DNA of 64,000 nt, from NCBI GenBank assembly GCA_902801565.1, contig CADCIX010000005.1, positions 16,020 to 80,019 on the forward strand. The letters run 5' to 3'. A program made the translations under genes and the position numbers. Source of the DNA: an uncultured Veillonellaceae bacterium (GTDB lineage Bacteria > Bacillota > Negativicutes > Selenomonadales > Selenomonadaceae). The notes below the pieces were generated by a model. That model saw only the letters and a list, made by a program, of their open reading frames with translations. It was not told the DNA's origin and ran no database searches. The number at the start of each line of letters is the position of its first letter. Within the stretch, counting starts at the first letter, position 1. This document shows positions 32,236 to 40,639 of this stretch, piece after piece.

Positions 32236-35037
32236 ATGAAAAAGAAGCGTACGTTTTATCATGCCTGGAGGAATGCAGACCAGAAGAAGATTCGCATAGG
32301 ATATCTTTCCCCATATTTTTATTTTCATGGGATGATGCAGCTTGGCATTGTTTTCTTGAGCAACTATGACAAGGAGAAGTTTGAGGTCTTTGTCTATATG
32401 TACGGCAAGGAGGATGAGGTAAGCGGTTTTCTGGAAGGCCGGGTGCAGGGATGGAGATATATCGGCAACTGCACGGCAGATGAGGCGGCAAAGCGTATCT
32501 ACGAGGACAGGATTGACGTTCTCGTGGATGTTTCGGGAAATGAGGGAGGCAGGGCCATCCCGATTCTGGAACGCAAACCGGCTCCCGTACAGATAGCAGG
32601 GATTGGGTACTGCGAATCGACGAAATGCCCTGCTGTGGATTACTTTCTGGGGGATGCTTTTGTGGATGATGATGAGACGGAGAAGGCATTTCGGGAGGAA
32701 TTGCTGATTCTGCCTCAAAGCCATCTCTGCTATACCCCTGCCTGTCGAAGCGGGTCTGTGGTGGGAGCTGCCGAACCTTTGGGGAAACCCGTCACCTTTG
32801 CAGGCATCTGTTCCTTGGCAGAAATCAAGGAACATGTCTTGTCCGCATGGGCAGAGATTCTGAAACAGGTGCGGGATGCCCGGCTGGTGTTTCTGACGGA
32901 GGACAGCGGGAACGAAAAACTGCAGAGAAGGGTGCTCCGTCAAATGAAGGCGGCAGGTATTGACCTTGCGCGATTGGAAATGCGTGATGTGCCGGAATCT
33001 TTCCTGGTGGATTTCACGGGGATCGATATCGTTCTGGATGCAGGGACCCGATGGAATGACTGCATCTTTTGCGATGCCCTTTACATGGGCGTTCCCGTGG
33101 TAGCATGGAGTGGGGAGACACATCGGGAACGTCTGGGGAAGTGCATTCTCGAGAATGCCGGTCTGGGGGATCTGTGCGCAGGCAACGGAACAGAATATGT
33201 GGGGCGGGCTGTTGTGCTGGCAAGGGACAGGGAACTTCTTGCAATGCTTCGGCAGAATCTTCGTGGTATGATGGAGAAATCTCCTCTGATGGACGAAAAA
33301 GGTTATATGGAATCCTTGGAGCAAGGATTTCAGATGACATGGGAACAGCTTGTTTCCTCCAAGAAGCTTCCGTCCCCACAGGAACAGGAACACCTTGTGG
33401 CTGTTATGGATGAACTGATTGATACGGGGGCGAGAGAACAGGCTTTTGGGATTGCAGAGATGATTCTGGCAGCAAAACCAAAGGACATGGAGATTAAGCT
33501 AAAATTGTTCTCTCTTTACTTGGGAAGGGAGGACAAGGAAAGTCTTGAGAAAGTGGTGCCTCTTTTTCCAAAGGACAGTCCTTATGGGAGGTTGTTGCGT
33601 GCACAGATATATTTCGTGCAGAAGAAGTGGACGGAGGCAAAGCACCTGTTGCAGGTATTGATGGCACAAGGGGGCATGCCCCATCCTTGGGGGAGTACAG
33701 CCCCATATCTCTTGGCCAAGACTTGTGAAAGCCTGGGGGATGTGAAAAAGGCTGCGAAATGTTATCGGATGGCCAGCGAGCCCAAGAATGAAGGCGTTGA
33801 GAATAGGAAGCGACTTTCGTTCAGCAGTTACCTGCTCAGTCTTCATTTCACATCGCAATTGCCGGAATTCATGTACCAGGAGGCTTGTCGATTTCATGAG
33901 TTCTTCAAGGATGTCAAAGGTTTTTCCCACAGTCATCGAAACCATCACAAGAGACTTCGTATCGGCTATATCTCCCCGGATTTTTGTCGGCATGTGATGA
34001 TTTGCTTTGTTCAGGCGTTTTTTGGAGCTGCAGACAGGGAGCGGTTCAAGATATATGGGTATGCGAATTGTGCGGAAAATCTCTTTAGCCGGGAATTGGA
34101 GAAGAAATCGGACGTGTGGAGGAATGTTGCACAATGCAATGATATGGAGGTGGCACAGCTTATCTATGATGACCAGATTGACATTCTCGTGGAACTTGCG
34201 GGACACACTGCAAACAATTCAATGGCGGTTATGGCATTGCGTCCTGCTCCGGTGCAGCTTTGCGGCATAGGGTATTTTGCGACCACGGGGCTTCCTCAGG
34301 TGGACTATTTTATCGTGGACCGATATACTGCGCCCACTGGGGAGGAGAAATTCTTCTCTGAGAAATTGTTGCGGCTTCCCCATAGCCATTTCTGTTATGA
34401 GCCGGTTCTTGATGATGCGGAAGTTCGGACAGACTTGCCTTGCGAGAGGAATGGCTTTGTCACCTTTGGCAGCATGAACCAGATGAACAAGGCCAATGAG
34501 GATGTCATCAGAGTGTGGGCGGGGATTTTGGAACGGTGCCCGAAGTCACGATTGCTGCTGAAGAATGCTGACTTACTGAAAGATTCCTTGAGGTGGGAAA
34601 TTGAGATAGAACGATTGCGGCAGGCCGGCATAGATCCCTCCCGCGTCATTATGGAGGGGGCGACGAAGAATTATCTTAAGGAATACAACCGCATCGATAT
34701 CGCTTTGGATACCTTTCCCTATCCGGGAGGAGGGACGACCTGTGATGCGCTCTATATGGGGGTTCCTGTCGTTACGCTTGTGGGAAACAGCCATCATGAA
34801 AGATTTGGGGCGAGCTTTCTTTCGAATGTTGACCTAGAGGATCTCTGCGCGGAGACATTTGAAGAATATATTGACATTGCAGTGAATCTGGCGAAGAATC
34901 AGGATCGCTTGCGGCAGTTGCGCAAAGATCTTCGCGACCGTATGAAAAAAAGTGCTATCATGGATCAGAAGCTGTACATGAAAGATCTTGAGTCTGCTTA
35001 TGAGAATATATGGAGAAAATATGAGGAATCGCTATGA
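32236..35037 (+). CDS. Two-module SPINDLY/OGT-like glycosyltransferase (GT41), paralogue A
   Basis: This 933-aa protein has two GT41-like modules separated by TPR-like helices (about 390-560). The C-terminal module (about 570-933) is intact: GYISPDF then His586, the GHT of LAGHT (His657), FGSMNQMNK with Lys752, and YPGGGTTCDALYMGVP from Tyr829. GT41 enzymes transfer GlcNAc or fucose to Ser/Thr of proteins. The N-terminal module (about 15-380) keeps the fold markers (GYLSPYF, CDALYMGVPVV) but has GN in place of GH, Glu196 where the UDP-contacting Lys is expected, and no GGGTT loop, so it is probably inactive. The ATG at 32236 has GGGAGG 7 bases before it. It is first of four coupled paralogues. 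Flagellin is the likely substrate by context. Confidence 0.83.
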   Translation: MKKKRTFYHAWRNADQKKIRIGYLSPYFYFHGMMQLGIVFLSNYDKEKFEVFVYMYGKEDEVSGFLEGRVQGWRYIGNCTADEAAKRIYEDRIDVLVDVSGNEGGRAIPILERKPAPVQIAGIGYCESTKCPAVDYFLGDAFVDDDETEKAFREELLILPQSHLCYTPACRSGSVVGAAEPLGKPVTFAGICSLAEIKEHVLSAWAEILKQVRDARLVFLTEDSGNEKLQRRVLRQMKAAGIDLARLEMRDVPESFLVDFTGIDIVLDAGTRWNDCIFCDALYMGVPVVAWSGETHRERLGKCILENAGLGDLCAGNGTEYVGRAVVLARDRELLAMLRQNLRGMMEKSPLMDEKGYMESLEQGFQMTWEQLVSSKKLPSPQEQEHLVAVMDELIDTGAREQAFGIAEMILAAKPKDMEIKLKLFSLYLGREDKESLEKVVPLFPKDSPYGRLLRAQIYFVQKKWTEAKHLLQVLMAQGGMPHPWGSTAPYLLAKTCESLGDVKKAAKCYRMASEPKNEGVENRKRLSFSSYLLSLHFTSQLPEFMYQEACRFHEFFKDVKGFSHSHRNHHKRLRIGYISPDFCRHVMICFVQAFFGAADRERFKIYGYANCAENLFSRELEKKSDVWRNVAQCNDMEVAQLIYDDQIDILVELAGHTANNSMAVMALRPAPVQLCGIGYFATTGLPQVDYFIVDRYTAPTGEEKFFSEKLLRLPHSHFCYEPVLDDAEVRTDLPCERNGFVTFGSMNQMNKANEDVIRVWAGILERCPKSRLLLKNADLLKDSLRWEIEIERLRQAGIDPSRVIMEGATKNYLKEYNRIDIALDTFPYPGGGTTCDALYMGVPVVTLVGNSHHERFGASFLSNVDLEDLCAETFEEYIDIAVNLAKNQDRLRQLRKDLRDRMKKSAIMDQKLYMKDLESAYENIWRKYEESL

Positions 35038-37835
35038 AAAAGAAGCATACATTTTATCATTCTTGGAGAAATGCAGACCAGAAGAAGATTCGCATTGGGT
35101 ACCTTTCCCCGTATTTCTGTTTCCATGGGATGATGCAGCTTGGCATTGTTTTTTTGTGCAACTATGACAAGGCGAAGTTTGAGGCCTTTGTCTATATGTA
35201 CGGCAAGGAAGATGAGGTGAGCGGTTATCTGGAAGACCGGGTGCAGGGATGGAGGAATATCGGCAGCTGCACAGCGGATGAGGCAGCGAGGCGCATCTAT
35301 GAGGACAGGATCGACATTCTCGTGGATATTTCAGGAAATGCAGGAGGCAGGGCAATCCCGATTTTGGAACGCAAACCGGCGCCCATACAGATTGCGGGGA
35401 TTGGATATTGCGAATCGACGAAATCCCCCTTTGTGGATTATTTTCTGGGGGATGTTTTCCTGGATGACGATGAGACGGAGAAGGCATTTCGGGAGGAATT
35501 ACTGATTTTGCCCCAAAGCCATCTCTGCTATACCCCTGCCTGTCGAAGTGGGGCTGTAGTGAAACCGGCTTGTTATCTCGGGGAGACTGTCACCTTCGCC
35601 GGTATTGGTTCCTTGGCGAAAATCAAGGGAGCTGTCCTGTCCGCATGGGCAGAGATTTTGGGGCAGGTACAGGAGGCGCGCCTGGTATTTTGGGCAGAGG
35701 ATAGCGGGAGTGAAAAACAAAGGAGGAAAACAATCCGGCAAATGGAGGCGGCGGGCATTGACCTTGCGCGGGTGGAAGTACGTGACATGCCGGAGTCCTT
35801 TCTGGTGGATTTTTCAGGTATCGATATTGTCTTGGATGCAGGTTCCTGCTGGAATGGCGGTCTTTTTTGCGATGCTCTTTACATGGGGGTTCCGGTGGTA
35901 GCATGGAATGGGGCATCTCACAGGGACCGTTTTGGATGGAGTGTTCTCAAGAATGCAGGATTGGGAGATTTGAGCGCAAATACTGGAGAGGAATATGTGA
36001 GACGGGCGGTCATGCTGGCAAGGGACAAGGAGCTTCTTGCAGCGCTTCGGCAAAACCTTCGCGGTATAATAGAGAAATCTCCTTTGATGGATGGAAAAAA
36101 CTATATGGAGTCACTGGAACAGGGCTGCCAAATGGCGTGGGAACAGTTTGTTTCCTCCCAGAGGATACCTTCCACACAAGATGTGGAGAACCTTGTGGCT
36201 GTTATGGATGAACTGATTGAGGCGGGCGAGAGAGGGCAGGTCTTTGCGGTTGCAGAGCGGATTATAGCGGCAAAACCCCAGTCCATGAAGACGAAATTGA
36301 AACTGTTCGCCATTTATTTGACAAAGGGGACAGAGGAAAGCCTCGAGATGGCTGTTCCGCTTTTTTCAGGTGACACGATCTATGGAAAGTATCTGCGTGC
36401 GCGGACGTGCTTTGCGAAGAAAAACTGGGCAAAGGCAAAACAGCTTTGCGAGGAACTGCTCGAACAAGGGGGGGTACCGTATCCATGGGGGAGCGCGGCT
36501 CCCCATCTCCTGGCAAAAATATACGAGTGTTTGGGTGATGCGCAGAAGACTGCGAAATGTTATCGGCTTGCCAGTGAATTCGGAAATGTAGAAGACAGAA
36601 AGGAAAGATTGATTTCTTACAGCAGTTATCTTTTGTCCCTCCAATATACATCGCAGTCACCTGATTTTTTGTATCGGGAGTCTGCCCGATTTGGTGATTT
36701 TTTTGAAGGGATTGCGCCTTTTTCCCATCGTCGTCGGTCTCGTCGGAAAAAACTGCGCATTGGCTATCTTTCTCCGGATTTTCGGCAACATGTGGTGGCT
36801 TGTTTCATTCAGGCATTCTTTTTTGCTGCGGACAGGGAAAGGTTTGAAATTTATGGATATGCAAAATGCAAAGAAGATGATTTCAGCCAAAGATTGCGTG
36901 GGATGACGGATGGCTGGAGGAATGTCTTGAATTGTAGCGCGGAAGAGACTGCGCGGCTTATCCAAAAGGACGAGATTGACATTCTGGTGGAGCTTGCAGG
37001 CCATACGGCAGACAATGCCTTGTCCGTTATACCTTTCCATCCTGCCCTGATTCAAATCTGTGGCGTTGGATATTTCTCGACAACGGGGCTTCCTTCCATG
37101 GATTACTTTCTTGTAGATGAGCATACTGCCATGGAGGGGGAGGAGGCCTTCTTCGTGGAGAAACTGCTGAGGCTTCCCCACAGCCACTTTTGCTACACGC
37201 CAATCTGGGATGTCCCGGAAATCGATTCGGCATTGCCATTGGAAAAGAATGGATTTATCACCTTTGGCAGCATGAACAATGTCAACAAGATCAGTGATGA
37301 TGTGGTGGCAGCATGGGGGAAGATCATGGCAGAACTTCCGGATGCTCATTTGTTCCTGAAATATGGCTATTTGGATGACCCGACAAGATACGAGCGAGAG
37401 ATGAAGCGTCTGGAAGAAGTTGGCATAGCCTCCTCTCGTGTCACAATGGAAGGATTTACATCTCACCATCTCAAAAAATACGGCTGCATCGACATTGCTC
37501 TGGACACTTTTCCCTATCCCGGAGGAGGAACAACATGCGATGCGCTCTACATGGGAGTTCCTGTTGTTTCCCTAGCGGGGAACAGCAACCATGAGCGGTT
37601 CGGTTTAAGCATTCTTGCAAATCTTGGCCTTGATGAAGAGCTTTGTGCACGGACAGTGGAAGGATACGTTGAGTGCGCAGTGCGATTGGCAAGAAACGAA
37701 GAGAGGTTGCGGGAATTACATGTAAGCCTTCGTGAACGAATGGAAAAGAGCCATGTCATGAACCAGCAGCTTTACATGAAGGATCTTGAGGCCGCTTATG
37801 AGGAGATATGGAGAAAATACGAGGAAGGGAAATGA
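35034..37835 (+). CDS. Two-module GT41 glycosyltransferase, paralogue B
   Basis: Same 933-aa layout as paralogue A, with which it overlaps by 4 bases (ATGA). The C-terminal module is complete: GYLSPDFRQH, LAGHTADN, FGSMNNVNK and YPGGGTTCDALYMGVP. The degenerate N-terminal module has SGNAGGR instead of a GHT and SCWNGGLFCDALYMGVP instead of the glycine/threonine loop, but unlike A, C and D it keeps a Lys in the FAGIGSLAK position. Its first 170 residues are almost identical to those of paralogue A (only about one residue in eight differs), while the C-terminal halves differ more. TPR-like helices link the modules. Donor sugar unknown. Confidence 0.82.
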   Translation: MKKKHTFYHSWRNADQKKIRIGYLSPYFCFHGMMQLGIVFLCNYDKAKFEAFVYMYGKEDEVSGYLEDRVQGWRNIGSCTADEAARRIYEDRIDILVDISGNAGGRAIPILERKPAPIQIAGIGYCESTKSPFVDYFLGDVFLDDDETEKAFREELLILPQSHLCYTPACRSGAVVKPACYLGETVTFAGIGSLAKIKGAVLSAWAEILGQVQEARLVFWAEDSGSEKQRRKTIRQMEAAGIDLARVEVRDMPESFLVDFSGIDIVLDAGSCWNGGLFCDALYMGVPVVAWNGASHRDRFGWSVLKNAGLGDLSANTGEEYVRRAVMLARDKELLAALRQNLRGIIEKSPLMDGKNYMESLEQGCQMAWEQFVSSQRIPSTQDVENLVAVMDELIEAGERGQVFAVAERIIAAKPQSMKTKLKLFAIYLTKGTEESLEMAVPLFSGDTIYGKYLRARTCFAKKNWAKAKQLCEELLEQGGVPYPWGSAAPHLLAKIYECLGDAQKTAKCYRLASEFGNVEDRKERLISYSSYLLSLQYTSQSPDFLYRESARFGDFFEGIAPFSHRRRSRRKKLRIGYLSPDFRQHVVACFIQAFFFAADRERFEIYGYAKCKEDDFSQRLRGMTDGWRNVLNCSAEETARLIQKDEIDILVELAGHTADNALSVIPFHPALIQICGVGYFSTTGLPSMDYFLVDEHTAMEGEEAFFVEKLLRLPHSHFCYTPIWDVPEIDSALPLEKNGFITFGSMNNVNKISDDVVAAWGKIMAELPDAHLFLKYGYLDDPTRYEREMKRLEEVGIASSRVTMEGFTSHHLKKYGCIDIALDTFPYPGGGTTCDALYMGVPVVSLAGNSNHERFGLSILANLGLDEELCARTVEGYVECAVRLARNEERLRELHVSLRERMEKSHVMNQQLYMKDLEAAYEEIWRKYEEGK

Positions 37836-40639
37836 AAAAGAGCGGAAAACAGCAGAAATTCTATCATCGCTGGCGAAAAGAACATCAAGGAAAAATTCGA
37901 ATCGGCTATCTGTCCCATCATTTTTGTGACCATGTGAACATGCGGCTCCTCTATGCCTTTTTGAGCGGCTGCAATGGGGAGCGGTTTGAGGTTTTCGCAT
38001 ATATGGGAGGAAAGGAGGACAAGGTGACCGGCCATCTTATGGGGTTGGCGGATGGCTGGCGGGATATCAGCCAATGCACGGCAGAGGAGGCGGCGAGGCA
38101 GATCTATGAGGACGGGATTGATATTCTCGTGGATTTTTCAGGGAATGCCGGGAACAGGTATCTTCCCATTCTCGCCCGAAAACCGGCTCCCGTGCAGATG
38201 GCAGGCATTGGCTATCCGGAATCCACAGGGAGCTCTGCTGTGGATTATTTTCTCGGCGATGCCTTTTTGGACGATGGGGCGGCAGAAAGCAAATTCGCAG
38301 AGGAACTTCTAGTCCTGCCCCAAAGCATCTTTTGCTACATGCCTTTCTATGGGGACTTCCTTGTGGAGGAAGCCCCCTGCCGCCGGAATGGATTTGTCAC
38401 TTTTGGAAGTCTTTGCGATGTTTCGGAATTGAAAAAAGCGACACTGAAGGCCTGGGCAGGCATCATGGATGCGGTGCCGGATTCCCGCCTGCTGCTGACA
38501 GCCGATGTGAATGACGACGGGCGGGATGCTATGAAACGCATCAGGGCCATGGGGATCGACACGGAGAGGGTGGAACTTCGCGATGCCGGACAGGGATATT
38601 GGAAAATCTACCATGAAATCGATATTGCATTGGATGCGTTTTCTTGTTCCAATGCCGGAAAAATTTGCGATGCCCTTTATATGGGGATTCCCGTGGTGAC
38701 GCTGAAAGGCAAAAGCCATGGGGAACGCTTCGGCTGGGATATCCTGCAGAATGCCGGACTGGGGGAATTGTGCGCCCGGACGGAAGAGGAGTATGCGGAG
38801 CGTGCCGTCATGTTGGCAGGGGACGGGGAACTCCTTGCGGCGCTTCGGCAGAACCTGCGCGGCATGATGGAGAACTCCCCGCTGATGAATCGAAAGGACT
38901 ACATGGAGGCGGTGGAACAAGGCTATGAAATGGTATGGGAGCATTTCGTGGCCGGCCAGACCGTGCCATCTAAACAGGAGGCAAGGCGGCTTGTCTCCAT
39001 TTTTGACGAGCTGCGGGATATGGGGGAGACAAAGCAGGCACTGGCGGTTGCGGACAGGATTCTCGAAACAAGGCCCGAAGCACTGGAGGTCATAAAAAAG
39101 CTTTGCGCCATCTATATCGACGAGGAGGACATAGAGCATTCCGTCAGGGCGCTGGATCTCATGCCAAAGGATTTGCCTTTGGGAAAGTTTCTGCTGGGAA
39201 AGATGTGCTATTTGCAGAAAAAGTGGGAAGATGCAGAGGCTCTTTGCATGGAAGTGGCAAGAACAGGAGGACTGGATCATCCTCTGCGTGGGGCGGAGCA
39301 TCATGTCCTGGGGGATGTGTACAAGCTCTGCGGGGAGATGCTGAAATCGGCAGAGGAGTATCGCCTTGCCAGTTCCTGCCCGCCCAATCTCACCATAGAG
39401 GAACGGATGGAGCAGTACAGCAACTATCTTCTGATGCTCCATTTCACGGAGCAGGCACCGGAATTCATGTATCGGGAGGCGTGCCGTTATCGCGACTACG
39501 TGAAGGATGTGCAGCCTTTCTCCCATGCCGGTCGGAGACGGCATGGAAAACTGCGCATCGGCTATATCTCCCCGGATTTCCGTCGGCATGTGGTGGCCTG
39601 TTTCAGCCAGGCGTTTTTTGATGCCGCCAATCGGGAACGTTTCGAGGTATATGCCTATGCGAAATGCAGGGAGGACGATATCAGCTGCAGGATGGCACAG
39701 CGGGCGGATGTCTGGAGTAATATCCGGGATTGCGGAACGAGGCAGGCTGCCCGGATGATTTATGAGGATGAGATTGACATCCTTGTGGACATTTCCGGCC
39801 ATACGGCGAACAATGCCCTGACGGTTATGGCCTTGCATCCGGCCCCCGTGCAGCTTTGCGGCATTGGGTATTTCTCTACCACAGGGCTTCCCACAGTGGA
39901 CTATTTTCTGGTGGATGAGCATACGGCCCCCGAGGGGGAGGATGCCTTTTTTTCCGAAAAGCTGCTTCGTCTGCCCCACAGCCATTTTTGCTATACCCAG
40001 GTGGTTGATGTCCCCGACATCTCTTCTGAGATGCCCTGCGAGAGGAATGGCTTTATTACCTTTGGCAGTATGAACAATGTGAACAAGATGAGTGATGGCG
40101 TCCTGGAGGCATGGGGGAAACTCATGAAGGAAATCCCGGAGGCGCGTCTGTTCCTGAAGCATGGGCTGTTGGACGACCCGGCGAGGAGGGAACGGGAGAG
40201 AAGGCGGCTGGAAAAGGCCGGAATTGACAGCTCCCGTGTCATGATGGAGGGGTTTTCGGGGGATTACCTCAAGGAGTATCGGCGCATGGACATCGCGCTG
40301 GACACCTTCCCCTATCCCGGCGGGGGGACTACCTGCGATGCCCTCTATATGGGGGTTCCCGTCATCACTTTGGCGGGCAGCAGCAACCATGAGCGTTTCG
40401 GGTTGAGCATCCTTGCGAACATCGGCCTGGAGGAGCTTTGCGGCAGGACGGTGGAGGAATACGTTGCCCGTGCGGTGGGGCTGGCAAGGGACAAGGTGCG
40501 CTTGCGGGAGATTCATGAAAGTCTGCGTGACCGTCTGGCAGGCAGCGCTGTCATGAACCAGAAGATGTACATGAGGGATTTGGAAGATGCTTATGAGGCG
40601 GTATGGAAAAGGTACGAGGAAGAGCATGGGAAAGGATAA
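37832..40639 (+). CDS. Two-module GT41 glycosyltransferase, paralogue C
   Basis: This 935-aa paralogue starts in an ATGA overlap with gene B; an in-frame ATG at 37808 would lie inside gene B and is less likely. The C-terminal module is intact: GYISPDFRRH, ISGHTANN, FGSMNNVNK, YPGGGTTCDALYMGVP. The N-terminal module retains GYLSHHFCDH and CDALYMGIPVV but has FSGNAGNR in place of the GHT, a Glu in the Lys position (FGSLCDVSE) and SNAGKI in place of the GGGTT loop. About 70 bases around 40331-40401 are identical to gene D, a sign of gene conversion. The linker includes TPR-like helices (about 400-545). Confidence 0.82.
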   Translation: MKKSGKQQKFYHRWRKEHQGKIRIGYLSHHFCDHVNMRLLYAFLSGCNGERFEVFAYMGGKEDKVTGHLMGLADGWRDISQCTAEEAARQIYEDGIDILVDFSGNAGNRYLPILARKPAPVQMAGIGYPESTGSSAVDYFLGDAFLDDGAAESKFAEELLVLPQSIFCYMPFYGDFLVEEAPCRRNGFVTFGSLCDVSELKKATLKAWAGIMDAVPDSRLLLTADVNDDGRDAMKRIRAMGIDTERVELRDAGQGYWKIYHEIDIALDAFSCSNAGKICDALYMGIPVVTLKGKSHGERFGWDILQNAGLGELCARTEEEYAERAVMLAGDGELLAALRQNLRGMMENSPLMNRKDYMEAVEQGYEMVWEHFVAGQTVPSKQEARRLVSIFDELRDMGETKQALAVADRILETRPEALEVIKKLCAIYIDEEDIEHSVRALDLMPKDLPLGKFLLGKMCYLQKKWEDAEALCMEVARTGGLDHPLRGAEHHVLGDVYKLCGEMLKSAEEYRLASSCPPNLTIEERMEQYSNYLLMLHFTEQAPEFMYREACRYRDYVKDVQPFSHAGRRRHGKLRIGYISPDFRRHVVACFSQAFFDAANRERFEVYAYAKCREDDISCRMAQRADVWSNIRDCGTRQAARMIYEDEIDILVDISGHTANNALTVMALHPAPVQLCGIGYFSTTGLPTVDYFLVDEHTAPEGEDAFFSEKLLRLPHSHFCYTQVVDVPDISSEMPCERNGFITFGSMNNVNKMSDGVLEAWGKLMKEIPEARLFLKHGLLDDPARRERERRRLEKAGIDSSRVMMEGFSGDYLKEYRRMDIALDTFPYPGGGTTCDALYMGVPVITLAGSSNHERFGLSILANIGLEELCGRTVEEYVARAVGLARDKVRLREIHESLRDRLAGSAVMNQKMYMRDLEDAYEAVWKRYEEEHGKG

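Noticed and set aside
38309..40627. Minus-strand ORF of 772 codons opposite GT41 paralogue C
   Set aside because: The + strand gene has clear GT41 motifs; the minus frame is low-complexity His/Pro/Leu sequence typical of an antisense shadow in GC-rich DNA.
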